From Hippopus hippopus (lineage: Eukaryota; Mollusca; Bivalvia; Cardiida; Cardiidae), in NCBI GenBank assembly GCA_946811185.2, contig OX328112.1, positions 28,297,442 through 28,361,441 of the forward strand: 64,000 bases of DNA, read 5' to 3'. Position 1 is the stretch's first letter; the number at the start of each line of letters is the position of its first letter. A program made the position numbers and the translations under genes. Below, piece by piece: positions 12,300 to 22,221 of the stretch. Under the pieces are notes generated by a model. The model was not told where the DNA came from. It searched no databases and saw nothing but the letters and a program-made list of their open reading frames with translations.

Positions 12300-12543
12300 A
12301 TAGATGTCACAGATTTTACTTGTCAGATGCAGAGTACTAATGTATAATCTAGGTTCACCCAAAAGTAACTTCAGCAAGGCTATTGGAACTGTAACAGTTT
12401 TCTACTTTTTCTTCTAATAACTTTGCTAAAGTTACTTTTGAGTGAGCCCAGATTATATGGTACATGTATATAAGTACTCTGTAAATCAAAAAGTAGATTA
12501 CATAACTACTCTGCATCAATTAAAGTCTGTGACATCTAATCCA
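12300..12543. repeat. Palindromic element, ~244 bp
   Basis: Left arm (tagatgtcacagattttact, gatgcagagtac, caaaagtaacttcagcaa) pairs imperfectly with the right arm read on the other strand (tagatgtcacagactttaat, gatgcagagtag, caaaagtaactttagcaa). Non-coding fold-back repeat. Confidence 0.6.
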
Positions 12544-13309
12544 AATTGTGAACTTCAGCAACAATCATTATATACTTGTCTGAAGGGCCTTTTGATATGC
12601 ATAGTTTGAACAGTCCTGCACTGAGTAAATTATGAACAGTGGCTAATCTGACAGATAGCAGTGGAAACTTGGTTTTCCAGATTTATTTTTCTTTATATTC
12701 TACAATCTGGAATTTCTGAATTTTCCTATTGTCCACTGAAATTCATATTGTGCATGTGGAAAATTATTTAAAATCATCATCAGGTCTATACTCTTTGCTG
12801 TATGGAGCCCTTGCTCATAATTAAAAAACGGCTAACTCTCTGGAAATTATTTCATTTACTGACTTTTGCAATGAAAACACAGCCCATTCAATATCTTCCT
12901 TCATGCCTGTTAGAAATCAGGAAATCCTTCAGCTGATGCTGACTATGATATCATACCTACATGAAAGCCTAATGGTAAATGTGTTAAAGTTTCTATGCTG
13001 AATTTTACTAGAGCTTTGAAAATAGTACTGCAAATTTTTCTGTTTCTTTTTTTTCATCTTTTACACATTTATGCCCTTTTTCCAGCAGGCACTTTCATAT
13101 TTTTATATGTTACTGCTGTTAGAGCTATATTGTTATTACAGAAATGTTTTTGTTTTTTTTAAACTAGCTGGATTTAACAAATACCAATAGTAATAGAACA
13201 TAGAACATTTTGAGGATGGTTAAATAAGTTCTGGTTTGAAACACAGAATAATCATTAAATTTGTGTTATCAAACTGAGATAAGAAAAAAAAAACTTCTAA
13301 CCCACTGAA

Positions 13310-13525
13310 AAAAAAATTCTGTCCTTCAAAAATCCTGAAAAAAAATCGCTTCTATGGGGGGTTGCTTTCATCGGAAATTAACTGCTGTCGCATGTCGGGT
13401 TGAGCAGAAATTCATTTCTATTGGGGGATGGTCAAATCTGAAAGTGCCTTTCCCCCCGGGGTACCTATGTTTAAATGGAATAGCCCTAAGAATGTTCTTA
13501 AGAATGGTTGTTGAATACAAATCCT
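13310..13525 (-). repeat. 'gggctattcca' element, uninterrupted copy
   Basis: Read on the minus strand, the end matches 7810-7975 without the 114-bp palindrome: accattcttaagaacattct is followed directly by tagggctattcc. It lies just downstream of receptor exon 21. Confidence 0.55.
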
Positions 13526-13539
13526 GATCACATACATAC

Positions 13540-13616
13540 CACACATAACTGGATCTTCATCACTATTGTCTCCACAGTCATCATCAAAGTCACATCTCCA
13601 TCTCTTTGGTACACAT
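13540..13616 (-). CDS. Receptor exon 21: second half of LDLa repeat 11, last exon seen
   Basis: A 77-nt exon, phase 2 in and 1 out, acceptor TTTTTACCAG and donor GTATGT. It encodes [20 protein letters not shown] then EDPVMC, completing repeat 11. The consensus donor shows the transcript continues downstream. I found no further LDLa, EGF, YWTD or transmembrane exon between here and position 1, so the intron that follows exceeds 13.5 kb or the next exon is too diverged to see by eye. Confidence 0.9.
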
Positions 13617-13756
13617 CTGGTAAAAAAAGAAATTAAAAAATTAAAACAGTTCTAGATCTCAACCCTACATAAAACAATACTGAAGAAGTACACTATTAAA
13701 AACACTGAAGAAAGAGGAGAAAGTGTTGATAACAAGCTTTTTTTCCAGTTTCCACA

Positions 13757-14010
13757 GGTCCTGCATGACTCAGTGGTAAAGTATGACTCATAACCTAGAG
13801 GCCCAATGTGAAAGCTATAGTAGAAGCTCTGTGTTTTTCATGGAAGTGTCCTTAGGCAAGACACTTAAGAGCCCTAGCCTAGTACTAGTGAAAGGACAAT
13901 ACATGACTATGTGAACTTTCACAGTGATATGACTGAAATAATGTTGAAAGAAGGGAACAACACAACACAACTGATCGATCTAATCAACCAATCAATCAAT
14001 CGACCAATCA
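13757..14010 (+). repeat. tRNA-headed SINE (family 2), AATC tail
   Basis: Head with an A-box-like 'tgactcagtggtaaagt', body 'gtgtccttaggcaagac' and 'tgactgaaataatgttgaaa', and tail of caatcaatcaatcg repeats. The same body occurs at 28790-29011 and, reversed, at 41511-41744. Confidence 0.65.
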
Positions 14011-14058
14011 ATCCTTTTCCTACAGTACTTTTACCCCTCTAAAGACAAATTTCTTTAT

Positions 14059-14288
14059 TTAACCCTTTACCACACGACAAAATTTTAGGCCTGTCCAAAT
14101 TAAAAGCATTTGTAGATGACAGTTTTAACGTGGCTCATATGAAATGATTTTTCTTTGATAGGGTAAAAAACATTGTGGGAAAAGGAAAAAATGCTGGTTA
14201 CCAGCATTTTCTCCTTTTCCCACAATGTTTTCAAAAGCCTGATCTTTCAGGGGGCGTTAAAAGTCGTCATTGTGTGGTAAAGGGTTAA
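14059..14288. repeat. TTAA palindromic MITE (family A), full length
   Basis: Bounded by TTAACCCTTTACCACAC and GTGTGGTAAAGGGTTAA, with the central hairpin around ggaaaaaatgctggttacca. 230 bp including the TTAA pair. Sits in the intron between receptor exons 20 and 21. Confidence 0.88.
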
Positions 14289-14647
14289 ACATAACGAATT
14301 GTCATCTGCATTCAATGTGGATCTGTCCAAAATTTTTGCCATCAACTTTCATGTACATAGCAGCTGACTTCACCCCATCATCCAAAAGACTGTTTCTAGA
14401 CACACGACCAACCTATGAATGAAAGCTACAGGACAGAAAAAAATGTGTATCTGACTGTTGGTTCTTTGTTTGATGCCCTTTCTCTTCATTAAAGCACCCA
14501 TCCCCACCAGCTTTTTTCTTTCTTCAACAGGAAGTTCTGGGATGTTTAATATTATCTTGCCTTCTTTAGAAAATGTACCTTGCCTTTGACATTAAATGGA
14601 GGATAATTGGTTATGTATAGTTTAAAAAACAATATTCAGATATCAAC

Positions 14648-14816
14648 CTTTGATTTTTACACTGAAAGTCCCCAGTTGGATGACAAGTGGGACAGTTTTC
14701 TATCTTCTCGTCCGAGTTATCTCTACAGTCATCTTTCCCGTTACATCTCTGCCAGTCTGGTATACATCTATAGTTAGATTCACACTTCCACCAGCCCTGC
14801 TTACACGTTCTGTTCT
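14648..14816 (-). CDS. Receptor exon 20: LDLa repeat 10 and first half of repeat 11
   Basis: A 169-nt exon, phase 1 in and 2 out, acceptor TATATTACAG and donor GTTGAT (weaker than the others). Repeat 10 reads [20 protein letters not shown] then [18 protein letters not shown]. Repeat 11 begins [13 protein letters not shown]. The donor is accepted because exon 21 restores both the frame and the sixth cysteine. Confidence 0.9.
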
Positions 14817-14832
14817 CTGTAATATAAAATAG

Positions 14833-15062
14833 TTGACTCCTCACCAAACAAAAAAATTTTAGACTGGTCAAAATTGAAATCATTTGCAGACGACATACTG
14901 ATTTTATCTGAAAGGATGGTACACGTAACTCTGAAAGTGTGGAAAACCTTGTTGGGAAAATCAGAAAATGCTGGTTACCAGCATTTCCTTCTTTTCCCAC
15001 AAGGTTTTCAAAAGCCTTTTTCCTTAGCTTTGTTAAAACTTAGTACTGTGTAGTACAGTGTT
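14833..15062. repeat. TTAA palindromic MITE (family A), diverged
   Basis: Family-A arms (aaaattttagactggtcaaa) and hairpin core (aaaatgctggttaccagc), with decayed ends (ctcaccaaac and gtgtagtacagtg). Directly upstream of exon 20. Confidence 0.75.
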
Positions 15063-15273
15063 ATGCATTCGACATTACACAAATGGAATATACACCTAAA
15101 GTCAAGTTGGCAAACTATCTCGTGATTTGAAGGCTTCAAGTCAGGGTCCATGCAATAGATTCAATCTTCAGATTTGGTAAATAATCATTTTCCCTGATTT
15201 TAGCATTCTCTGATGTGTGACAAATAAGCAAAATACTGACAATCACATATTCTTCTCAAATATTTTAACAGCA

Positions 15274-15461
15274 TTACTCTCTACAAAAAGACAAAATTTA
15301 GGACTGGACCAAAATGGAAGCACTTGCAGACGACAAAAGTGACATAGTTCAAATGATGATTTCTGTCTCTGATAAGATAGAAAACATTTTTCACGCGATG
15401 TTTTCAAAAGCCTTCTATTTCGGGGTCATTAAAAGTCTGGATTGGCTGGTAACAGGTTCAT
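15274..15461. repeat. TTAA MITE (family A), hairpin core deleted
   Basis: Left arm (tctctacaaaaagacaaaat) and right arm (ggtcattaaaagtctggatt) are present but the central palindrome is lost between about 15390 and 15400. Confidence 0.65.
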
Positions 15462-15540
15462 AGCAAAGCCATGAATTTGTATTGTTTTCCATTGTCAAAT
15501 TATGCATTATTTATAGATGTAGCAAACATAACTGTCTTAC

Positions 15541-15666
15541 GACATGCAAACTCTGTTTTTTCGTCACTGTTGTCCCCACAATCATTGTCAAAGTCACATT
15601 GCCAGTCTGCTGGGATACATCTTCCATTGTCACATTTAAACTTGTTGGCTTCACAGGTTCTTTTGT
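15541..15666 (-). CDS. Receptor exon 19: LDLa repeat 9
   Basis: A 126-nt phase 1-1 exon, acceptor GTTTTAACAG and donor GTAAGA. It encodes [20 protein letters not shown] then [20 protein letters not shown] and AC: a complete six-cysteine LDLa with CIPxDW and a [12 protein letters not shown] calcium site. It joins exon 18 as His and exon 20 as Gln. Confidence 0.93.
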
Positions 15667-16167
15667 CTGTTAAAACATAATGTAAGATGTTATCATGTAG
15701 ACTGTGCAAAAGGTGATCAATGATTTCAAGAATTCTTTGATTATCTCAGTAACAAGGAAAGTACTTTACATTGTGGTTCATGCTTTCTCAACATAAGATC
15801 CCTTGACTATAATACACTATACACTAATCAACGCAATATGCATTAGATATATGATGTAATTCAGTATACACAACTTGATTTACAAAATGTTCTTTGATAA
15901 AAAAATCGGGAAATGTCGTGCAACCCTTTATTCATTTCCTTATAAAAAGTCAGGCTCATTCAATGCTAGATTCCAAATTATAAAGCTGAATTACATTTTT
16001 TTCCTGGGGCAAGGGTGATCAAAAGTATGTGATTTTGATGACATGAACAATTTTGATTAACATTTGTGAAGTTGCCAAGTCCAAATGATTCCATCCATCA
16101 GCATATAGTAGGAAGGTCTCTCAGGTTATTGTACTGGACTTTTACTCACAGATTTGACTGTACTTAC

Positions 16168-16230
16168 GACAAATACTGGCTGATTCATCACTGTTATCTC
16201 CACAATCATCCACCTCGTCACATTTCCATC
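16168..16230 (-). CDS. Receptor exon 18: second half of LDLa repeat 8
   Basis: A 63-nt phase 1-1 exon, acceptor GTCTTTGAAG and donor GTAAGT. It encodes [20 protein letters not shown] then C, finishing the repeat begun in exon 17 with an intact [12 protein letters not shown] calcium site. At 21 codons it is the shortest exon of the downstream cluster and would be missed by length-based ORF calling. Confidence 0.9.
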
Positions 16231-17111
16231 CTTCAAAGACAAAATGATAGAAGTAAAGAAATATGTTTCACACTTGAGATGCAATGCACAAGTGGGTTAG
16301 GTGTCTAACACAATTTTTAACTAAAACTGTGGTTGGCAAATGAATATCTCATCCCATCAATCATTCAGACAGTGTTGATGAAGACCCTGCTGTGTGGAGT
16401 CTCCACTCTGACACTGGATCTACAAAATTTGGTATTTTGGGGTAGATCTATTCTGTCCAAAACAAATTGAAACTGCATTATATCAATTTCTTTTTTTATA
16501 AATGAATGTGTCCATTTCAGTGTGAAAACCCATTACCAGACAAAAGTAGCTTCTTACGTCTCAAAAGTAGACAAATTTAAAAAATGTTGAAGTAAAAGAC
16601 GCAATTTGTATAGTGAAATGATAACAATACAATGAAAACACTACTTTGATAGTTCATATGCAACAAGAACAATGCATGTGGATGCCACAGTTCTGCTGCA
16701 GTTGCTTTAAGTGAAAATTCTAAGTTGAAAAAGGGGCATTGCAGTGTCAAAAATATTTTGATGGTTAACTGCCCCAATTGTATGTGTTTTCCTTTTGATA
16801 GTTAACAACCAGTCCAAGTTTGAAGTAAATGTCTTTTGTAATGACAGAGATATTTCGAAATATCAAAGTTTTTGAAATGTCGAAGTTGAAAAAGGGACAT
16901 AACTGTGTCAAAAATATTTTGATGGTTACCTCTTGACGGTTAACTAGTAGTCCGAGTTTTTAGTACTTATCTTCAGTGATAACAGAGATATTATGAAATG
17001 TCAGGTTTTTCACAATGACGACAATTACTACGCAGATGACAACATGGCTATGACAATACCTTGACAATGTCTTTGGAAATAGCCAAGCTAAAAAAAGACA
17101 AAGTAACTTAC

Positions 17112-17288
17112 CTGTGGGGATACATTTGTGATTATCACACTGAAATTGCCAGGATTCACATGAGTGTTTATGACACCCCTCTTCATCGGACCCATCACCA
17201 CACTGATCTATAAGGTCACATGTTTGAAACCCATAGGTGCAATTACCATTCTTACAGCGAAACTGTCCAGGTGAGCATTTGGATGCAG
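17112..17288 (-). CDS. Receptor exon 17: LDLa repeat 7 and first half of repeat 8
   Basis: A 177-nt phase 1-1 exon; the acceptor (TTAATGTAG) is rather weak and the donor is GTAAGT. Repeat 7 reads CSPGQFRCKNGNCTYGFQTC then DLIDQCGDGSDEEGC, complete with the calcium site. Repeat 8 begins CESWQFQCDNHKCIPTG and ends in exon 18. It joins exon 16 as Pro. Confidence 0.92.
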
Positions 17289-17354
17289 CTACATTAACAG
17301 AAAACAAAAGCTGGATTTTGAATGTTGAAAAAAATCTACCATCCCATTTATTGC

Positions 17355-17579
17355 TTAACTCTTTGAAAGCAAAAAAATTCAACATTTCCACAATTAAAAC
17401 AATTGCAGATAGCAAATTGAATGTGGCTCAATTGATGGAATTCGTCTTTGGAAGGCTAGAAAATATTGTGGGAAAAGGAGAAAATGCTGGTTCCAGCATT
17501 TTCTCCTTTTCCTACAGTGTTTTCAAAAGGCTTCATCTCCAGGATCCTTTAAACGCAGGTTTGTATGGTAAAGGGTTAC
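17355..17579. repeat. TTAA palindromic MITE (family A)
   Basis: Starts TTAACTCTTT, has the central gagaaaatgctggttcc hairpin, ends ggtaaagggtta. It lies just upstream of receptor exon 17, about 70 bp from its acceptor. Confidence 0.8.
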
Positions 17580-17717
17580 ATCATATTTTTTTTTTCATTC
17601 ATTTGTACTTCTTTCAGCTCCAAATATGTTAACTCATATTCTTTCCACAGCTGAAGAAACAATCAACTGAAACTTAAAAAGCTTTTTTTATGCTATTAGC
17701 TTGACTGAACAAGTATA

Positions 17718-17783
17718 TGGTATAGATCCAAGATCAGACTGCATGTTTTGTGCAGTCTGATCTTGGTTTTATACCATCCATAA
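17718..17783. repeat. 'GATCAGACTGCA' hairpin (family B core)
   Basis: atccaagatcagactgca and tgcagtctgatcttggtt form a near-perfect stem. The same hairpin recurs at least ten times in the window (28378, 30540, 36415, 36625, 37500, 47890, 56000). Confidence 0.75.
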
Positions 17784-17905
17784 AAGTCCATGTCTTCTCT
17801 CATGATGTTGAAAAGGTAAAGTAACACAATGACCTTGTGTTTATCTTAGCTGTAAAATGAGGGTTTACCCATAATCTAGATGATTTGTTTGTATCGTCCT
17901 TAGTG

Positions 17906-18163
17906 CCATTTTCAACATTAATTTAGTTATATTGCAGTGACCAGCACACTTACCCATACTTTACAGGTGTTTCTTTTACAAGTACTTTGCACAATATTCT
18001 TCCCATGCTACTGGCTGCTTTCCCACATGACCATCAATGAAATCATGATGAGTGGTGAGAGAGGAATTAAACCTGTTGCAGTGACTATCCTATCATCAAT
18101 CATTGGAAAGAATTTTGGCCGAGATGGGGATTCAAAACAGACCCCCTGGTTTCAAGCCCTGCA
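17906..18163 (-). repeat. tRNA-headed SINE (family 1), head-to-head with the next
   Basis: Minus-strand SINE body (ccatgctactggctgctttc, cagtgactatcctatcatca) whose head abuts the head of the plus-strand SINE at 18164. The pair makes a ~570-bp imperfect inverted repeat in the intron between exons 16 and 17. Confidence 0.7.
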
Positions 18164-18476
18164 GCCGAGCCCTGATAGCTCAGTCGGTAGCATACAGGAC
18201 TTGAGAACAGGGGGTCGTGGGTTCGATCCCTGGCTCGGCCAATTTCTTTTCAAGGATTAATGATAGTCATTGAGACAGGATTCATTCCTCTTCCACAGCT
18301 GGCCACTGTCTCGACGATGGTTATGTGGGAAAGCAGCCAGTGGCTTGGAAAGAAAATTGTGCTGAGTACTGGTTAAAGAGACTCCAGGAAAGCATGGATA
18401 GGTGCACTGGCCACTGCGATATAACTGAAATAATTTTGAAAATGGCATTAAAAACCATACAACCAATCAATCAATT
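18164..18476 (+). repeat. tRNA-headed SINE (family 1), best-preserved head
   Basis: The first ~75 bases look like a tRNA: gccgagc pairs with gctcggc as an acceptor stem, A box tagctcagtcggtagca, B box gggttcgatccc. About 235 bp of SINE body follow (tagtcattgagacagg, gggaaagcagccagtggctt, gcgatataactgaaataa) and an aatcaatcaat tail. It is a RNA polymerase III-type retroposon, not a functional tRNA gene. Confidence 0.82.
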
Positions 18477-18779
18477 CAAGCCCTGCTTGTTACCATCTGA
18501 GCTACTGAGCTCAGCATAATCTATACAACAAGATCTATCAATATGGGAAGTTTCTTATGACCCTGCTCATAATTTGTTGAAGTTTCCACTTTTTCTATTT
18601 TTAAATACAGTGACCTTGATGTTGACTTTAGCCTAAAACTGACAGAACAGCTGCTAACTTGTTGAATTTTGTTTTATATTAAATTACAAACACTTTGACC
18701 TTGAATTAAGCTTGAAACTAAAGTAATATGAAGTATCTAATACTCTTCATACCTAGGTGAAGAGCTTTTACTCTGAGAT

Positions 18780-18934
18780 CTTACCAGATGATCAAAATTT
18801 CAGAATCACCCATATTGAAAGCATTTGAAGATAACATATTCCCTGGGGCTGTAATGGTGTGAAAACTGTGGAATGGGGAGATAATGCTGGTTTCCAGCAT
18901 TTTCTCCATAGTAAAGCTTCTTTCTCTGGGTCGT
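18780..18934. repeat. TTAA MITE (family A), partial
   Basis: Left arm and hairpin core (gataatgctggtttccagc), truncated on the right where the next copy begins. Confidence 0.6.
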
Positions 18935-18954
18935 GGAACAAGAGATTATTTGTT

Positions 18955-19181
18955 GACACTTTACCAGACGGCAAACTCTTAGCTTTGTCCAAACTGAAGG
19001 CATTTGCAGGCGACAATTTCTGTGTGGCTAAAATGGTGCAATTTTTATTTGATAGGGTAGAAAACATTGTGGGAAAAGGAGAAAATGCTGCTTATCAGCA
19101 TTTTCTCCTTTTCCCACAATGTTTTCAAAAGGCTTCTTTCCCAGGGTCGTTAAAAGTCGGTATTGTGTGATAAAGGGTTAA
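18955..19181. repeat. TTAA palindromic MITE (family A)
   Basis: Full hairpin core with long perfect arms around gctgcttatcagc; right end gataaagggttaa. Ends 57 bp from receptor exon 16. Confidence 0.8.
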
Positions 19182-19237
19182 AGGGCTGAAAATGTCAATT
19201 TCATTTATTAACTCGTCTGGATATCTTAATTTCTTAC

Positions 19238-19311
19238 GACATGTATCTGGCTCATCGGCTCCATTCTTGCAATCCTTTGTACCATCACAATACCATAATC
19301 GAGGTATACAT
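19238..19311 (-). CDS. Receptor exon 16: second half of LDLa repeat 6
   Basis: A 74-nt exon, phase 2 in and 1 out, acceptor TGTTTACAG and donor GTAAGA. It encodes [20 protein letters not shown] then EPDTC. With exon 15 it gives a six-cysteine module starting the second ligand-binding cluster. The motif reads GADE instead of the usual GSDE, a conservative change that keeps the calcium-binding Asp-Glu pair. Confidence 0.9.
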
Positions 19312-19547
19312 CTGTAAACAGTAAGGTCCAAACTGACAATAATCTTGCATATTTTATACCCACATAAAACAAGAAATTTACATTCAATGACTCCTAAAAA
19401 ATTGTTGTAAAGGCTAGGCATTATTTTGAAAGGCTACTCTTTAAATCCATTTAAAATTTGTTATGAGATTTATCCATTACTGTACAAAATATTAATACAT
19501 ATTTTCACGCACTTGCAAAAAACATTGAAAGGAAAAGAACAAGGATA

Positions 19548-19778
19548 TTAACTCTTTTCCACACAATCCCAAGTTTTAACAATCCTGGTGAAGAAGCCTT
19601 TTTTGAAAACATTGTAGGAAAAGGAGACAATGCTGGTAACCAGCATTGTCTCCTTTTCCCACAATGTTTTCTATCCAATCAAAGTCAGAAGTCATCATTT
19701 GAGCCACATTTGATTTGTCCTATGCAAATGACTTCAGTTTAGTCCACTCTTAAATGTTGTCATTTGGTAAAGGGTTAA
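19548..19778. repeat. TTAA palindromic MITE (family A), full length
   Basis: TTAACTCTTTTCC at the left and GGTAAAGGGTTAA at the right; hairpin core gacaatgctggtaaccagc. 231 bp including the TTAA pair. Confidence 0.85.
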
Positions 19779-20082
19779 GCAATGTTTTCATATAGCAGTA
19801 AACTACTGTTGATAGCACTGATAACAAACAGAATTTGCCAACACTAAGCCATTTCTATTTTCTATACTTGTGATAATCCATATTATTAAGGAAAAATAAA
19901 AATCATTTTAGTTACGTTTTATTCGTGGCCTGTAAAAAGTTTCAATATGAATATGTCTTTTACTTTATCTTCTATAATAAATAGTGTGGGTTTTTTTTTT
20001 TGCATTTATATAATGAAAACAGTCTGTTCAGCACTAAATGACAAACTCAGCTGATATCAGCAAACTTGGTCAATACAAAAAA

Positions 20083-20212
20083 ACTCGGCCAATACAAGAA
20101 AAATTCTACCAATGACTTTGGTAGTATCAAATCCAAAATGGAGGACATGGCCATTAATTCGTAAAAAAATTAATGGCCATTAATCTGGTAATTTTGTATT
20201 GGCTGAGTTATA
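20083..20212. repeat. Palindromic repeat 'aactcggccaatacaa'
   Basis: aactcggccaatacaag at the left pairs with ttgtattggctgagtt at the right, with an inner hairpin tggccattaatt/aattaatggcca. Non-coding fold-back sequence. Confidence 0.65.
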
Positions 20213-20469
20213 GGTCCTTGGCCTGCAGTATTACCCTCGACAAACTGAAAATCATGACATTAAGCTTCGGTGTTTATTAACTCTAATTATAGGGGTAAGA
20301 ATGAAATTCCACTTGGCTGTATGTGTTATTATTGTCCTTAAGTAAACAAAACATATCCGATTTATTTCAAATATTCACAAAATTTATTAAGCGAGCATGA
20401 CACAGCCGACACAAGGCAGCCATTTTGTCATGCAGGTATATTCGCGGAAAGTCAGAAAAAACAAATGTT

Positions 20470-20766
20470 TTAAAAAATAGACTGACCTTTAATCTCCACT
20501 TCTAATATGGTCATGTGACACCCATTAACAGTAAAACCCTGTGAAGTATGATAATTTTCAAATGTGGTTCTGTCTTGGAATAATTTGTAGTTTTTATGGG
20601 AAGGGGTCTTTGTGCTAATGAAATTATCTTTTCTGAATATGAGTTTTCCAAGTGGCCGATTTGCAGACTTAAACCTCACTTTTCTGCGATTTTTGCAGAT
20701 GATATTAAAATCAAGGAATGGTATGACTTCACCAGTCTTGATTTCGATAAAGTATCCTGTGACTTG
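20470..20766 (-). CDS. Unrecognised ORF in the intron between receptor exons 15 and 16
   Basis: About 98 codons read from a polypyrimidine-rich acceptor-like site (TTTTTCTTACAAG at about 20766) to a TAA at 20470; a Met-started version begins at 20778. The product has ordinary composition (for example GYFIEIKTGEVIPFLDFNII) and no homology I recognise. It is on the receptor's strand but would end that protein with a stop, so it is either chance, a remnant of an inserted element, or an alternative terminal exon. A palindromic repeat at 20083-20212 lies just beyond it. Confidence 0.2.
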   Translation of the reverse strand, partial: QVTGYFIEIKTGEVIPFLDFNIICKNRRKVRFKSANRPLGKLIFRKDNFISTKTPSHKNYKLFQDRTTFENYHTSQGFTVNGCHMTILEVEIKGQSIF

Positions 20767-20867
20767 TAAGAAAAACAAAATGGTCGCAAACTTTGATGTA
20801 TCGTGATTTTAGATGATTCGACGATACTTGACTAATAACATTGTAGTAAAAAGTTAAATCACCTTAC

Positions 20868-21042
20868 CTGTCATCTGTTGGCCCACAGTTTATCTCTGTA
20901 ACAGAGCAATTGGCAGTACAGGTTTTGTTATCACTGTTAAGATCAAAGCTATCTGGGCAGGCACATGTTGTGTTTTGTCCGCCGGCTGCTATCAAACACA
21001 AATGACTGCAGCCTCCATTATCTTTACCACAGGGATTCTCTC
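20868..21042 (-). CDS. Receptor exon 15: EGF repeat 3 and first half of LDLa repeat 6
   Basis: A 175-nt exon, phase 1 in and 2 out, acceptor TTCCTCCAG and donor [26 protein letters not shown] then [20 protein letters not shown] is the propeller-capping EGF ([12 protein letters not shown] is typical). [15 protein letters not shown] starts an LDLa repeat completed by exon 16. A single propeller followed at once by LDLa repeats separates this gene from LRP1 and LRP2, where a second propeller comes first. Confidence 0.92.
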
Positions 21043-21096
21043 CTGGAGGAAAACAAATACAGTCAGAATTATATGACATTGGATACAGCATCGTTG

Positions 21097-21308
21097 TCTT
21101 TTTACCAAATGACAAAATTTTAGGCTTGTCCAAATTGAAAGCATTTGCAGACAAAATAATTGTTACTCAAACCATTAAACTTGTCTATGGAAGGGTAGAT
21201 AACATTGTGGGAAAAACTGGAACCAGCATTTTCTTCCTCCTACAATGTTCTCAAAAGCCTTTATCCTCAGGGTCTTAGGAAGTCAGGACTGTTTGATAAA
21301 AAGTTATT
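21097..21308. repeat. TTAA MITE (family A), decayed
   Basis: Arms tttaccaaatgacaaaattt and gtttgataaaaagtta with a shortened hairpin (gaaccagcattttcttcc). Directly upstream of receptor exon 15. A further fragment of the family lies at about 21340-21430. Confidence 0.7.
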
Positions 21309-21430
21309 TAGCTCCTCAGGCTTTGACTTTTTAATACATCAAAACATTTTAGACTAATCAGCATTTTCTCCTTTTCACACATAATTTTCAAAGGCTTTCT
21401 CTCTCAGGGTCTTTAAAGCTTGGGATGGCT

Positions 21431-21960
21431 AAAATTGTTTTTGCATGCAATGCAGATCAAGATCAATAAATGTGCAGGCTGATTTTGGATCTACCTTGTC
21501 TGCTTCTTTATAAAACATTCTGGGAAAACCACCTTGAATTTACTAATGATCTGGTCTTTTTTACTGACTGATGAAAATCCATTTTGATATATCTAGAATT
21601 CAAATGGTTTGGCTCTCACTTTTCATCAAATTCCTTGTGACAGAAAGTACAGAAAACACTTTTTAAAAAACTTAAGTACATGATTGTATTTCTATGTACA
21701 GAAAAAAGCAAGTTTCCTTTGAAATGTACTTCAAATTAATTTCTAATACTTTTTTCCCTATTTAACCTTAAACATAGTAGCAAAATGCTTTGAATTGTAT
21801 GATTCTGCTCTGAGAGTATTATTCCAATCATGAAGACAGTAATATAGTAGTAATGTTACATTAAACTTTTACGGAGAGATAACTTTGTCAGGAATGGTGA
21901 GGGCATTTTCACAATTTTCAGATAGTAAAAGAGTGAAAATTTTTTATACCTTTAAAATAA
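21431..21960. other. Intron sequence, nothing recognised
   Basis: AT-rich intron between receptor exons 14 and 15 with no repeat I can name. Confidence 0.5.
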
Positions 21961-22000
21961 GTAAATTAGATCTACTTTGAAATTTGGATTTCTACAATAC

Positions 22001-22221
22001 CTTTTTTCTGTCTCATGGGATGGTACACATGTATGTCCATTGGTCTGTGTGTAACATTCAATATAACTGTGTAATTTTTCCCAGTAAATTTGTCACATTT
22101 CTCTATAGTTAAATGGTTCCAGTCTGTCCAATAGACCCAGTCTTCAAACACAGTGATGGCAAATGGGTGGGGTATACCCCTGCGGACCACATGTCGGTTT
22201 GATCCATCCACATTAGCATAC
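22001..22221 (-). CDS. Receptor exon 14: end of blade 5 and blade 6
   Basis: A 221-nt exon, phase 2 in and 1 out, acceptor TCTTACAG and donor GTATTG. It encodes [20 protein letters not shown], then [20 protein letters not shown] and, near its end, [32 protein letters not shown] is the hallmark last blade, and the MDIxVYHPxRQ tail is the usual propeller exit before an EGF. With exons 11-13 this completes six blades. Confidence 0.94.

Noticed and set aside
17237..17632. 131-codon plus-strand ORF
   Set aside because: Antisense to receptor exon 17 and then through a MITE; no domain.
18164..18240. Possible tRNA gene with A and B boxes and a 7-bp acceptor stem
   Set aside because: It is followed by a SINE body and AATC tail found in about ten other places, and the anticodon region does not fold as a standard stem-loop.
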